Shown: piece after piece, positions 18,441 to 27,096 of the stretch
Layout: each line of letters starts with the position of its first letter
How positions within the stretch are numbered: the first letter of the stretch is position 1
DNA from: Roseomonas sp.
GTDB taxonomy: Bacteria; Pseudomonadota; Alphaproteobacteria; Acetobacterales; Acetobacteraceae
Reading direction: 5' to 3'
DNA: 64,000 nucleotides
NCBI GenBank assembly: GCA_031180725.1
Contig: JAPSLO010000012.1
Span: forward strand, 62,001 to 126,000
Made by a program: the position numbers and the translations under genes
The notes under the pieces: generated by a model
What the model was told of the DNA's origin: nothing
Databases searched by the model: none
The model's input: only the letters and a program-made list of their open reading frames with translations

Positions 18441-20114
18441 CTAGCCAAGGATGGCGGCGGCGCGCGCTGCCGCGCCACCTGTAAAGCGGTGCAGCGCGGC
18501 GTCAGGCCGCATCTCCGCCGCGGCATCCAGCCATGGCGCGAAAACGTCGTGCTCTTCGGCGATCAGTCGGCAGGGCTGGTGGGTGAGGGCAAGTCGCTCG
18601 CGCAGCGGGTAGTCCAAGGCGGCTTGCCAGGCTGGCGCGAAGCTGGCGGGCTGCTTCATCACCTCCCGCAGCTCGATGGTCAGCGCTTCCAGATCCAGTT
18701 GCGGCGGAACGCGCCGGGCGCGCTGCACGCGGCGATCATACCAGGGCCACCACAGCTCCATGTCGCGCCGCATGTGCCAGGCGCGCAGCAGGTGGCCGCC
18801 ATGCCACTCGGGCTCTAGCGGCGCTACGCCTTCCAGCCAGCGGGGCGCCACATCGTCGCGCAGCGCAGCCGGCAGGGCGATCGGCGCGTCCAGCACCAGG
18901 CCGCGGATGCGGGCCGGATGCGTCAGCGCCAACTCCACCGCCACCGCGGCCGCGCCGGCATGGCCATAGACCTCCGCCGCCCCTAGCCCCATCGCATCCA
19001 GCACGCGGGCGGTCCACTGGGCGAGACGCGCCACACTGGCCGTCACCCCAGCCGGCGCATCCGTCTCGCCATGGCCCGGCAGGTCCAGGGCCAGCACGGG
19101 CCTCTGTGCGCCCAGGCGGCACAGCATCTCGTCATAAAGAGCGGAGGAGCCGGGCAGACGGTGCAGCACCAGCAGCACATTGCCGGCCATGAGGTCGCCC
19201 ATGCTGCGCGTCAGCACCTGCACGCCGTCCACTTCGACATAATCCAGCGTGGTGCGGCCCGGGATCGGCGCGCTGCGTGGCGCGGCGGGGACGCCGCTGC
19301 GCGCCGGGTGGCGGGCCAGCACGTCCAGCTCGGCACGGGCCGCGGTCAGCGTGTCCTCAGGGAACTCGCGGGTCCAGGCTTCGGGCGGGTAAAGCGACAT
19401 GGTGCGGAACAGGCTGTCGCTACGGCGGTTGCCGAAGCAGATCGGCACGTGGATATCGGCCAGCGCCGCCAGGCCGCGATGCCGGAAGGCCGTGGCATAG
19501 CCGATGCGGTAGTTGTCGCCAGCCTCCAGGAACTCCATCACGCCGCGATGCAGTGTCGCCAGGTCCGGCACGTCGGCATTGGCGCGATGCGCCAGGTCCT
19601 GCTCGTGCCACGGCCAGAACACGTGTTGTTCGCGGAACCGGAACCACAGCCACAGCAGATGCTCGCCGGCGAAGCCCGGCACGATGGGGTTCAGGTAGCG
19701 CGTCAGCCGGTCCTTCTGCTGCGCGGCGGAATAGATGGGGAAGCCGTTGGTCAGCGCCATCGCGCAGCGCGCACCATGGCGGGCGGCGAATTCCACCGCG
19801 ATGGACGCGCCGGTATGGCGTCCATAGACGGCCGTGTGCTCCACGCCCAGCGCCTGCAAGGTCTCGGCCAGCGCATCGGCCAGATCCTCGGTCTCCGGTT
19901 GCTCCATCGGCAGAAGGTCCGAAAGGCCGAAGCCGGGCGTGTCGAAGGCCAGGGTGGTGAAGCGGGTGGCGAATACCTCCTGGTTCAGCCTAAGCTCGGT
20001 GGAGGATCGGGGCGAGGCATGCAGCAGGGCCAGCGCCGGGCCTTCGCCGGCGCGGCGGTAATGCACGCGGCGGCCGCCAACCGTGACGAAGTGGCGCGTG
20101 ATGCGGGGCAACAC
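18441..20114 (-). CDS. Tandem (two-domain) alpha/beta-hydrolase-fold protein with altered nucleophile elbows
   Basis: A 557-residue protein made of two alpha/beta-hydrolase folds, residues about 1-275 and 285-557. Domain 1 has oxyanion-side LLHASPRSST and elbow VYGRHTGASIA, with His100 where Ser is expected. Domain 2 has LHRLPGSSALYDE and elbow VYGHAGAAAVA, with Ala386 at the nucleophile position. Neither has the usual GxSxG, so ester hydrolysis by the normal mechanism is unlikely; a lyase, carrier or non-covalent role is possible. It is the last gene of a leftward operon with an acyl-CoA ligase and a class II aldolase, five bases after the latter. Confidence 0.85.
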   Translation of the reverse strand: MLPRITRHFVTVGGRRVHYRRAGEGPALALLHASPRSSTELRLNQEVFATRFTTLAFDTPGFGLSDLLPMEQPETEDLADALAETLQALGVEHTAVYGRHTGASIAVEFAARHGARCAMALTNGFPIYSAAQQKDRLTRYLNPIVPGFAGEHLLWLWFRFREQHVFWPWHEQDLAHRANADVPDLATLHRGVMEFLEAGDNYRIGYATAFRHRGLAALADIHVPICFGNRRSDSLFRTMSLYPPEAWTREFPEDTLTAARAELDVLARHPARSGVPAAPRSAPIPGRTTLDYVEVDGVQVLTRSMGDLMAGNVLLVLHRLPGSSALYDEMLCRLGAQRPVLALDLPGHGETDAPAGVTASVARLAQWTARVLDAMGLGAAEVYGHAGAAAVAVELALTHPARIRGLVLDAPIALPAALRDDVAPRWLEGVAPLEPEWHGGHLLRAWHMRRDMELWWPWYDRRVQRARRVPPQLDLEALTIELREVMKQPASFAPAWQAALDYPLRERLALTHQPCRLIAEEHDVFAPWLDAAAEMRPDAALHRFTGGAAARAAAILG

Positions 20115-20119
20115 CGCGT

Positions 20120-20887
20120 TCAGCTCCGGTAGTCCGGGCCGCTTCCTTCAATCAGGCGCAGGCAGGATTCCCAGAAGAAGGCGTAGTGCTCGCGGGACAG
20201 CGCGTCAAATTGCCGCGCCGTGTGGGCGCAGACCTCCTCGGAGGGCAGGCGCAGCTTGGCGCCGCCGGCCAGCGCCTTCACCTGCGTCTGGCAAGCGCGT
20301 TCCAGGTAGTAGATGTTGTGGAACGCCTCCGCCACCGTCTCGCCGCCCACCAGCAGCCCGTGATTGCGCAGGATCATCGCCTTGTGCGGGCCGAGGTCGC
20401 GGATCAACCGCTTGCGCTCCGCTAGGTCCAGGGCGATGCCTTCATAATCGTGATAGGCCAGGCGCTGGTAGAATTTCAGCGCCTGCTGGCACAGCGGCAG
20501 CAGCCCGTGATCCTGGCAGGAAACGGCGATGCCATCGGCCGTGTGGGTGTGGATCACGCAGGCCAGGTCGGGCCGCGCCATGTGGATGGCGGAATGGATG
20601 GTGAAGCCAGCGGCGTTCACCCGCTTGCTGCCGGCATTCTCCTCCACCACGCGGCCGTCCAGGTCGATCTTCACCAGGTCGCTGGCACGCATCTCGTGGA
20701 ACAGCACGCCGTAGCGGTTGATGAGGAAATGGTGCTCCGGCCCTGGCACGCGCACGCTGATATGGGTGTAGATCAGGTCGGTCATCCGGTGGAAGGCGAC
20801 CAGGCGGTAGAGCGCTGCCAGGTCGCAGCGCGCTTGCCATTCGGCCTCGTCCATGCCGGCCGGGCGGCCTGCCATCATGCCGTCCAT
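20120..20887 (-). CDS. Class II aldolase/adducin family protein
   Basis: A 255-residue zinc aldolase-fold protein (AraD/FucA type). The metal-binding His pair is in HTHTADGIAVSCQDHG, and a third His is in ILRNHGLLVGGETVAEAF. The N-terminus has the helical LAALYRLVAFHRMTDLIYTHISVRVPG seen in this family. Members cleave or decarboxylate hydroxy-keto substrates, so this one may split a carbon chain in the catabolic pathway of its operon. It lies between the acyl-CoA ligase (30 bases upstream) and the double hydrolase. Start is ATG 20887; internal ATG 20875 is also possible. Confidence 0.9.
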   Translation of the reverse strand: MDGMMAGRPAGMDEAEWQARCDLAALYRLVAFHRMTDLIYTHISVRVPGPEHHFLINRYGVLFHEMRASDLVKIDLDGRVVEENAGSKRVNAAGFTIHSAIHMARPDLACVIHTHTADGIAVSCQDHGLLPLCQQALKFYQRLAYHDYEGIALDLAERKRLIRDLGPHKAMILRNHGLLVGGETVAEAFHNIYYLERACQTQVKALAGGAKLRLPSEEVCAHTARQFDALSREHYAFFWESCLRLIEGSGPDYRS

Positions 20888-20917
20888 CCTGGGTCTCCTT
20901 CCCTGTCCCGTTGCCGC

Positions 20918-22471
20918 TCAGCGCTTGGCCTCGGCGCGAAGCTGCTCGCGCAGGTCGCGGCGCAGCACCTTGCCCATGCTGTTGCGCGGAAGGCTGTCCA
21001 CCACGCGCACTTCCTTGGGAGCCTTGTAGCGGGAGAGGTGTCCGCGGCAGAAGGCGATCAGCGCCTCCGGCTCCGGCCTGGTGCCGGGCCTGGCCTCCAC
21101 GAAGGCTACCACCTGCTCGCCCCAGTAGTCGTGCGGCGCCCCTGCCACGGCGCAATCCGCGACGGCCGGATGGGCGCGCAAGACTTCCTCCACCTCCCGC
21201 GGATAGACGTTCTCGCCGCCGGAGATGATCATGTCGTTCTTGCGGTCGACGAGGTAGACGTAGCCTTCCTCGTCCCGCCGCGCCATGTCGCCGGTGATGA
21301 ACCAGCCATCGCGCATGCCGGCCGCGGTGGCTTCCGGCATGTTCAGGTAGCCGCTGAACAGGTAGGGCGAGCTCACCGCCAGCTCTCCCACCTCGCCCGG
21401 TGGCAGTTCCTGGCCTTCGGCGCCCAGCACCTTCACCCGTGTCAGCGGCAGCGGCAGGCCGACGCAGGCGATCTTGCGAAGCTGGTCTGCGGGGCGCAGG
21501 CAGGTGGCGATGGAGGTCTCGGTGGCGCCATAGCGCTCGTACAGCTTGCCGTCACCGAAATGGGCGATGATCTCGGCCTTCATCGCCTGCGCCAGCGGCG
21601 CCGTGCCGGAGATCACGGCCTTCAGGCTGCGCAGGCTGAAGCGCGCGCGTTCCGCGCTGCCCATGCCGAACAGCGCTGCGAAATGCGTGGGCACCATATA
21701 GGCGCTGGTGGCGCCGAAATCGTCGATGGCGTGCAGCAGCTTCTCAATGTTGAAGCGCTGGAGGATGCGTACAGAGCCGCCGAAGAACACCGGCGTCAGC
21801 GCCATCAGCAGCCCTGCGCCGTGGAACATGGGCGTGGTGGCGATGGCGCGGTCGTCCGGGGAGTAGCAGCCATGTTCCGCTGCCATGCAGAAGGCCGACA
21901 GGATGCGGCCGCGATGCGAGAGCATCACCCCCTTTGGCCGACCGGTGGAGCCCGAGGTGTAGGGGATGGAGAAGATGTCATGCTCCGTAGTCCGCGCTTG
22001 GCACGGCGCCTCGGACGCCCGGCCCAGCAAATCCTCATAGGCCGTGCCGAAGGGGATCACGCGCTCAACGCAGGGCGGGATGGCGGCGCGGGCGGCGTCC
22101 TCCAGCCCGGGATCCACGAACAGCACGCGCGCGCCGGAATCCTCGCAGATGAAGCGAATCTCGGCGGCGGCTGCGGTCGGGCCGATGGATGCGACGGCAA
22201 CTCCCGCGGCCGAAAGCCCTGCCACTACCTCGAGGTACTCAAGACGGTTCGCCGCCAGGATCGCCGCGCGGTCGCCATGCCGCAGCCCTAGCCCACCGCT
22301 CGCCAGGTTCGAGACGCGATCGATCCGCCCCACCAGGGCGCGGAAGGAGAGGGCGCGCGACGTCTCCTCCTGCAGGGCGAGCTTGTCTGGGGTGCGGGCG
22401 GCCGCGGCGCGCAGGCCATCGGCGATCAGCATGCCACGCTGCGGAAGGCCGGGTGTGGCGAGGGACATCAT
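20918..22471 (-). CDS. AMP-dependent acyl-CoA ligase (class I adenylate-forming)
   Basis: A 517-residue ligase that activates an organic acid as acyl-AMP and then acyl-CoA. The P-loop is YTSGSTGRPKGVMLSHRG, motif A5 is ERYGATETS, and the hinge is LVDRKNDMIISGGENVYPREVEE. The catalytic Lys is in PRNSMGKVLRRDLRE. These features match medium/long-chain or aromatic acid CoA ligases; substrate cannot be fixed. The start is ATG 22471, preceded by GGGAG. The frame extends further, but upstream it runs into the divergent gene. First gene of the leftward operon with the aldolase and hydrolase. Confidence 0.92.
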   Translation of the reverse strand: MMSLATPGLPQRGMLIADGLRAAAARTPDKLALQEETSRALSFRALVGRIDRVSNLASGGLGLRHGDRAAILAANRLEYLEVVAGLSAAGVAVASIGPTAAAAEIRFICEDSGARVLFVDPGLEDAARAAIPPCVERVIPFGTAYEDLLGRASEAPCQARTTEHDIFSIPYTSGSTGRPKGVMLSHRGRILSAFCMAAEHGCYSPDDRAIATTPMFHGAGLLMALTPVFFGGSVRILQRFNIEKLLHAIDDFGATSAYMVPTHFAALFGMGSAERARFSLRSLKAVISGTAPLAQAMKAEIIAHFGDGKLYERYGATETSIATCLRPADQLRKIACVGLPLPLTRVKVLGAEGQELPPGEVGELAVSSPYLFSGYLNMPEATAAGMRDGWFITGDMARRDEEGYVYLVDRKNDMIISGGENVYPREVEEVLRAHPAVADCAVAGAPHDYWGEQVVAFVEARPGTRPEPEALIAFCRGHLSRYKAPKEVRVVDSLPRNSMGKVLRRDLREQLRAEAKR

Positions 22472-22496
22472 CGGGCTCCCGCGTGGAAAACGCGAC

Positions 22497-22526
22497 TTGA
22501 CGGTCCCGGAAATGTATTGACCATAA
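22497..22526 (+). promoter_or_regulatory. Candidate promoter of the ABC importer operon
   Basis: TTGACG (22497-22502), an 18-base spacer and CCATAA (22521-22526) lie in the 120-base divergent gap between the acyl-CoA ligase and the substrate-binding protein. A second TTGACC (22516-22521) is nearby. Judged by consensus only. Confidence 0.35.
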
Positions 22527-22592
22527 GACAGCCTGCGCAAGGGGGCCATGACGGCATCCGCCACGCGCATCGCACGACGGGGAGTGGATGCG

Positions 22593-24182
22593 ATGAGCCT
22601 GTCTCGTCGTCGGCTGGTGGCCGGTACCGCAGCGACGCCGCTGCTGGGCTCGCTGCTCGCGGCGCCTGCGGTGCAGGCGCAAGGCCAGGCGCGCACGCTT
22701 ATCCTCGCGATGGGCACCACGCCGAAGGGCTTCGATCCGGATTCCTGGGTCCCTGGCCAGATCGAAAGCACGGTGAACATCTACGAAGGCCTGGTGCGAC
22801 ACCCCGTGCGCCCCGGCGCCGATGGCAAGCCGGAACTGGATTTCGGCGCCTTCGAGCCGCATTTCGCGGAGAGCTGGACCGTTTCGGAGGACGGCAAGGA
22901 ATACGTCTTCAAGCTCCGGACGGATGTGCGCAGTCCCTTCGGCAACGCGCTGTCGGCCGAGGATGTGCTGTGGACCTACCGCAAATCCGAAAGCCAGCGC
23001 CGCACTGGCCTGTTCATGAAGACGGTCGCGCAGATCCGCAGCGTGGAAGCGCTGGCGCCGGACCGCGTGAAGTTCACCCTGAACATTCCGAATCGCATCT
23101 TCCTGGCCGTGCTGGCGCTGCACATCCCCGCACTGTTCGACAGCACCGAGGCGAAGAAGCACGCAACGGAGGATGATCCCTTCGCCGCGCGCTGGCTGGC
23201 GCAGAATTCCGCCGGCTTCGGCCCCTACCACGTGCAGGAGGTGCGACAGGGCCAGCAGGCGGTCTTCGTCGCCAACCCGAACTACGTTTTCGGCGCTCCC
23301 TACTTCACGCGCATCATCTGGCGCGAAGTGCCCTCCCCCGCGACGCGCGTGGCGCTGGTGCGCACCGGCCAGGTCCATTACGCGGAACAGATTCCGCTTC
23401 AGCAGGTGGCGGACCTGCGGCGCGACCGCGCCGTGCGGGTGGAGAGTGTGCTCGGCACGGCCAGCGCCACCGTGCGCATGAACCCACGCTTCGAGCCCTT
23501 CAACGACCAGCGCGTGCGCCAGGCCATCGCCTACGCCACCGATTATGAGGCGATCGGCAATGCCGTCTTCCTCGGCCTGGCGCAGCGGTCCCGCTCCGTC
23601 CTGGCGCCGAAGATCCCGGGTTCCATCGAAGCCTTTGCCTACGAGACGGACTACGAGAAGGCGAAGCAGCTTCTGGCGGAAGCCGGCCACCCGAAGGGGG
23701 TGGATGTGACGTTGGAATACAGCACCAACTGGTGGTGGGAGGAAGGCGTGGCCCTGCAGATGCAGGCCTCCCTCGCCAAGGCCGGCATCCGCGCCACGCC
23801 GAAGCGCGTGCCGCCCACCGAGATGACGGCGCGGCGCGCCACGAATGTCTGGACGCTGCCCTTCCTGACACACTGGGCCGCCAGCTTCGTGGCCGACCCC
23901 AGCTACAACCTGTTCCTGTCCTGCCACAGCCGCGGCGGCTCCAACGTGAACGCGAACAGTGACCCGCGCCTTGATGAGCTGATCGAGGCCTCGATCGGCG
24001 AACGCGACGACGCGAAGTGGCGCGAGCTGGTGGCGGAGGCGCAGCGCCAGCAGGCCCGCTACTGCACCATGGTGGAGCTGTTCCTGCCCGGGAACCACGA
24101 GGTCTTCGGCGCCCGCATTGGCGGCTTCACCTGGTACCCGCACAATCGGCTGAGCTGGAAGTCCCTGCGCGCCGAGGCATGA
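22593..24182 (+). CDS. ABC transporter substrate-binding protein, dipeptide/oligopeptide family 5
   Basis: A 529-residue periplasmic receptor of the DppA/OppA family. The signal peptide MSLSRRRLVAGTAATPLLGSLL carries a twin-arginine SRRRL, suggesting Tat export, with a cleavage near AVQAQ. The mature protein has the family pattern PKGFDPDSW, EGLVRH, FEPHFAESWTVSEDGKEYVFKLR and YATDYEAI. It presumably captures a peptide-like or amide ligand for the permease and ATPase genes that follow. ATG 22593 is preferred over 22548 because of the GGGGAG sequence eight bases before it and the signal peptide beginning at once. Confidence 0.92.
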   Translation: MSLSRRRLVAGTAATPLLGSLLAAPAVQAQGQARTLILAMGTTPKGFDPDSWVPGQIESTVNIYEGLVRHPVRPGADGKPELDFGAFEPHFAESWTVSEDGKEYVFKLRTDVRSPFGNALSAEDVLWTYRKSESQRRTGLFMKTVAQIRSVEALAPDRVKFTLNIPNRIFLAVLALHIPALFDSTEAKKHATEDDPFAARWLAQNSAGFGPYHVQEVRQGQQAVFVANPNYVFGAPYFTRIIWREVPSPATRVALVRTGQVHYAEQIPLQQVADLRRDRAVRVESVLGTASATVRMNPRFEPFNDQRVRQAIAYATDYEAIGNAVFLGLAQRSRSVLAPKIPGSIEAFAYETDYEKAKQLLAEAGHPKGVDVTLEYSTNWWWEEGVALQMQASLAKAGIRATPKRVPPTEMTARRATNVWTLPFLTHWAASFVADPSYNLFLSCHSRGGSNVNANSDPRLDELIEASIGERDDAKWRELVAEAQRQQARYCTMVELFLPGNHEVFGARIGGFTWYPHNRLSWKSLRAEA

Positions 24183-24198
24183 CTGGCGCGCGCACTCC

Positions 24199-25209
24199 AT
24201 GCTGAAAACCGCCTCGACCTTCGCGCTCCGCCGGGTGCTGATCAGCATCCCGGTGCTGCTGGGCATCCTGTTCGTCACCTTCATGCTGGTGCGCATCGGC
24301 CAGCAGGATCCCGCGGCCATGATCGCGGGCCCGATCGCCGATCCCGGCATTCTCACCCAGGTACGAAAGGATCTGGGACTGGACCAGCCCATCTGGGTGC
24401 AGTTCGGTGCCTATCTGATGCGGCTGCTGCAGGGCGATCTCGGCCGATCCTGGCAGGATGGCACGCCGGTGCTGCACCATCTGCTGAGCCATCTGCCCAT
24501 CACGCTGGAATTGGTGCTGCCGGCGCTGGCGCTGGCCTTCCTGCTGGGCGTGCCCATCGGGCTGCAGGCGGCGCTGCGGCCGAACGGCCTGTTCGACCAG
24601 GTCAGCCGCGGCATTGCGCTGTTCGGCTTCTCGGTTCCCACCTACTGGCTGGGGCTGATGGCCATCTTCGTCTTCTTCTATTCGCTGGGCTGGGCGCCGG
24701 CGCCGATGGGGCTGCTCTCCATGGAACTGGTCGCGCCGGACCCTATCACCGGCTTCCCGACGCTGGATGCGTTGCTGGCCGGGGATTGGAAAGCGGCGGC
24801 CTCCTCCATCGGCCATCTGGCGCTGCCGGTGCTGTGCCTGACGCTGGCGGCAGGCGGGCCGGTCATCAAGCAGGCACGCGCCATCGCAATCGAAATCCTG
24901 GGCATGGACCATATCCTCTATGCGCGCGCGGCGGGCTTCTCCACCCGGCGCATCCAGCGGATGGTGCTGCGCGGCGCGCTGGTGCCGCTGGTGACCTTCG
25001 CGGGGGTGGAACTGGTCTCGCTTTTCGCCACGGGATCGCTGGTGGAATACGTCTTCGCGCGGGGCGGCCTCGGCCACTGGGGGCTGAACGCCATCATGCA
25101 AAGCGACTTCGCCGCCGTGCAGGGCTATGTGCTGGCGCTGGCCGTCTGCTCTGTGGTGGTCTTCCTGGTGGTGGACCTTTGCACCCTGCTGCTGGAACCG
25201 CGCGGCTGA
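24199..25209 (+). CDS. ABC transporter permease, DppB type
   Basis: A 336-residue inner-membrane permease with six TM segments. The BPD_transp_1 EAA-like loop is around ARAAGFSTRRIQRMVLRGALVP. The N-terminus (FALRRVLISIPVLLGILFVTFMLVRI) and QQDPAAMIAG-type loop are diagnostic of the first permease of dipeptide/nickel importers. It pairs with the next gene to form the transmembrane channel. The spacing from the binding-protein gene is 16 bases. Confidence 0.93.
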   Translation: MLKTASTFALRRVLISIPVLLGILFVTFMLVRIGQQDPAAMIAGPIADPGILTQVRKDLGLDQPIWVQFGAYLMRLLQGDLGRSWQDGTPVLHHLLSHLPITLELVLPALALAFLLGVPIGLQAALRPNGLFDQVSRGIALFGFSVPTYWLGLMAIFVFFYSLGWAPAPMGLLSMELVAPDPITGFPTLDALLAGDWKAAASSIGHLALPVLCLTLAAGGPVIKQARAIAIEILGMDHILYARAAGFSTRRIQRMVLRGALVPLVTFAGVELVSLFATGSLVEYVFARGGLGHWGLNAIMQSDFAAVQGYVLALAVCSVVVFLVVDLCTLLLEPRG

Positions 25210-25210
25210 G

Positions 25211-26107
25211 ATGAGCGCGCACATCGCTCCCCACTCGCTGCCGGTTACGGCGCGCCCGCCGCGGTCGGCGCTGCTGCTGGGCATCGCGCGCCGCAGCCCG
25301 ACCTTCGCGGCAGGACTGCTGATCGTGCTGGCCTTCGCCCTGGCCGCCATCCTCGCCCCTTGGCTGGCGCCGCACGACCCGGTGCAGAGCTTCCCGGACA
25401 AGGTGCTGCTGCCGCCGCAGTCCGACTTTCCGCTGGGCACCGACGGCAACGGCATGGACCTGGCATCCCGCCTGATCTTCGGCAGCCGCTACGCCTTCGC
25501 CATCCTGCTGCCGGTCGGCCTGCTGAGCTTGGCCGTCGGGCTGCCGCTCGGGCTGCTGGCGGGCTATCGCGGCGGCTGGGTGGATGAGGTGCTGATGCGC
25601 GCCGCGGACGTGCTGCGCGCCTTCCCCACCATCATCCTGGCGCTGGCGGTGGTGGCGGCCGCGGGACCATCCTTGATCAATGTGGTCATCGTGGTCGGGC
25701 TGCTGGACAGTCCAATCTTCATGCGCCTGGTGCGGGCGGAGGTGCTGGCGCTGCGGCGCGCGCCATTCGTGGTGGCTGCGCGGGCGCAGGGCTGTTCCAC
25801 CGCGCGCATCATCCTGGTGCATATCCTGCCCAATGCGATTCTGGGCGCCACGGCGCAGTTGCCCATCCGCATGGCCTGGGCGGTACGCATCTCCGCCACG
25901 CTGGCCTTCATCGGGGTGGGCATCCAGGCGCCGGCGCCGGAATGGGGGGCGATGATCCGGCAGGGTGCGGAGTACGTGATTTCCGGCGAATGGTGGGTGG
26001 CCACCTTCCCGGGCTTCACCCTGATCCTGCTGGTGATCGGGCTGAACCTGCTGGGCGACGGCGTGCAGGACCTGCTGGATCCGCGGCGCAGGGCCAGCGG
26101 CAAATGA
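25211..26107 (+). CDS. ABC transporter permease, DppC type
   Basis: A 298-residue permease of the OppC/DppC group: short cytosolic N-terminus, TM1, then the periplasmic segment APHDPVQSFPDKVLLPPQSDFPLGTDGNGMDLASRLIFGSR and GGWVDEVLMRAADVLRAFPTIILAL. The EAA loop is AARAQGCSTARIILVHILPNA. The start ATG 25211 is one base after the stop of the first permease; an earlier in-frame start (25127) lies inside that gene. It forms the channel with the previous gene. Confidence 0.93.
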   Translation: MSAHIAPHSLPVTARPPRSALLLGIARRSPTFAAGLLIVLAFALAAILAPWLAPHDPVQSFPDKVLLPPQSDFPLGTDGNGMDLASRLIFGSRYAFAILLPVGLLSLAVGLPLGLLAGYRGGWVDEVLMRAADVLRAFPTIILALAVVAAAGPSLINVVIVVGLLDSPIFMRLVRAEVLALRRAPFVVAARAQGCSTARIILVHILPNAILGATAQLPIRMAWAVRISATLAFIGVGIQAPAPEWGAMIRQGAEYVISGEWWVATFPGFTLILLVIGLNLLGDGVQDLLDPRRRASGK

Positions 26108-27096
26108 GCCTTCTCGAAGTGCGGGACCTGCGGGTCCATTTCGAATCGCGCGACCTCTACAACCAGCGCCGCGTGGCCAGCGCGCTGAACGGGGTGACCT
26201 TCGCCCTGGACAAGGGCGAAATCCTGGGCCTGGTGGGCGAAAGCGGCGCGGGCAAGTCACTCACCACCCTGGCGTTGCTGGGCCTGTTGCGGCCGCCGGC
26301 GCGCATCGTCGGCGGTTCCGCGCGCTTCGACGGGCAGGAGCTGGTCGGCATGCCCCCCGCCGCGCTGAACCGCATCCGCGGCACGGAGCTGACAATGGTG
26401 GTGCAGTCGCCGCGCACCTCGCTCGACCCGCTGGCGCGGATCGGCGACCAGCTCGTCCGCATGCAGCGGCGCCGCGGCCCTGTGGACAAAGCGGAAGCGA
26501 TGCGGCGTGCCCAGGCCATGCTGGAGGAGGTGGGCATTCCCGATGCCGCCCGTCGCCTCCAGGCCTGGCCGCACCAGCTTTCGGGCGGCATGGCGCAGCG
26601 GGTGCTGATGGCGCTGGCACTGGTCAACCGCCCGCGCCTGCTGATCGCGGACGAGCCCACCACGGGGTTGGATGTGACGGTGCAGGCGCAGGTGCTGGAT
26701 ACGCTGCGCGCGCTGGTGCAGGGGCGCGGCATGGCGGCGCTGATGATCACCCACGACCTGGGCGTGATCGCCCATTACTGCACCCGGGTCGCGGTGATGT
26801 TCGCCGGCACGATCGTGGAACAGGGTACGGTGACGGAGGTCTTCCGCAACCCCGCCCATCCCTATACCAGGGCGCTGCTGGCCAGCACGCCGCGACGCAT
26901 CGCGCAATCCGGCTACCGCATCACGGGCGGCGCGCCGCCAAACCTCTACGCGCTGCCGACCGGTTGCCCCTATCAGGACCGCTGCCCGCAGCGCGCGGCG
27001 ATCTGCGCAACTCCGCCACCGGCGGCGGAAGCCGGCGGCAGCCACCGCGCCTGGTGCCATTTCGCCGTCCCCCGGCCTGAGACGGTGGACGCATGA
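26104..27096 (+). CDS. Peptide-type ABC transporter ATP-binding protein, DppD type
   Basis: A 330-residue ATPase with Walker A GESGAGKS, Q-loop MVVQSPRTSLDP, signature LSGGMAQRVLM, Walker B LLIADEPTTG and H-loop MITHDLG. The C-terminal oligopeptide-type segment, GCPYQDRCPQRAAICATPPP, has the Cys cluster that binds [4Fe-4S] in many Opp/Dpp ATPases. ATG 26104 overlaps the previous stop by four bases. It heterodimerises with the next ATPase to power import. Confidence 0.95.
   Translation: MSLLEVRDLRVHFESRDLYNQRRVASALNGVTFALDKGEILGLVGESGAGKSLTTLALLGLLRPPARIVGGSARFDGQELVGMPPAALNRIRGTELTMVVQSPRTSLDPLARIGDQLVRMQRRRGPVDKAEAMRRAQAMLEEVGIPDAARRLQAWPHQLSGGMAQRVLMALALVNRPRLLIADEPTTGLDVTVQAQVLDTLRALVQGRGMAALMITHDLGVIAHYCTRVAVMFAGTIVEQGTVTEVFRNPAHPYTRALLASTPRRIAQSGYRITGGAPPNLYALPTGCPYQDRCPQRAAICATPPPAAEAGGSHRAWCHFAVPRPETVDA

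Noticed and set aside
20450-22291. 613-residue plus-strand frame through the aldolase and ligase genes
   Set aside because: Antisense to two well-supported genes and composed of His/Arg/Gly-rich sequence without domains.
22239-24392. 717-residue minus-strand frame opposite the ABC binding-protein gene
   Set aside because: No domain, Arg/His/Gly-rich composition, overlaps clear genes on the other strand.
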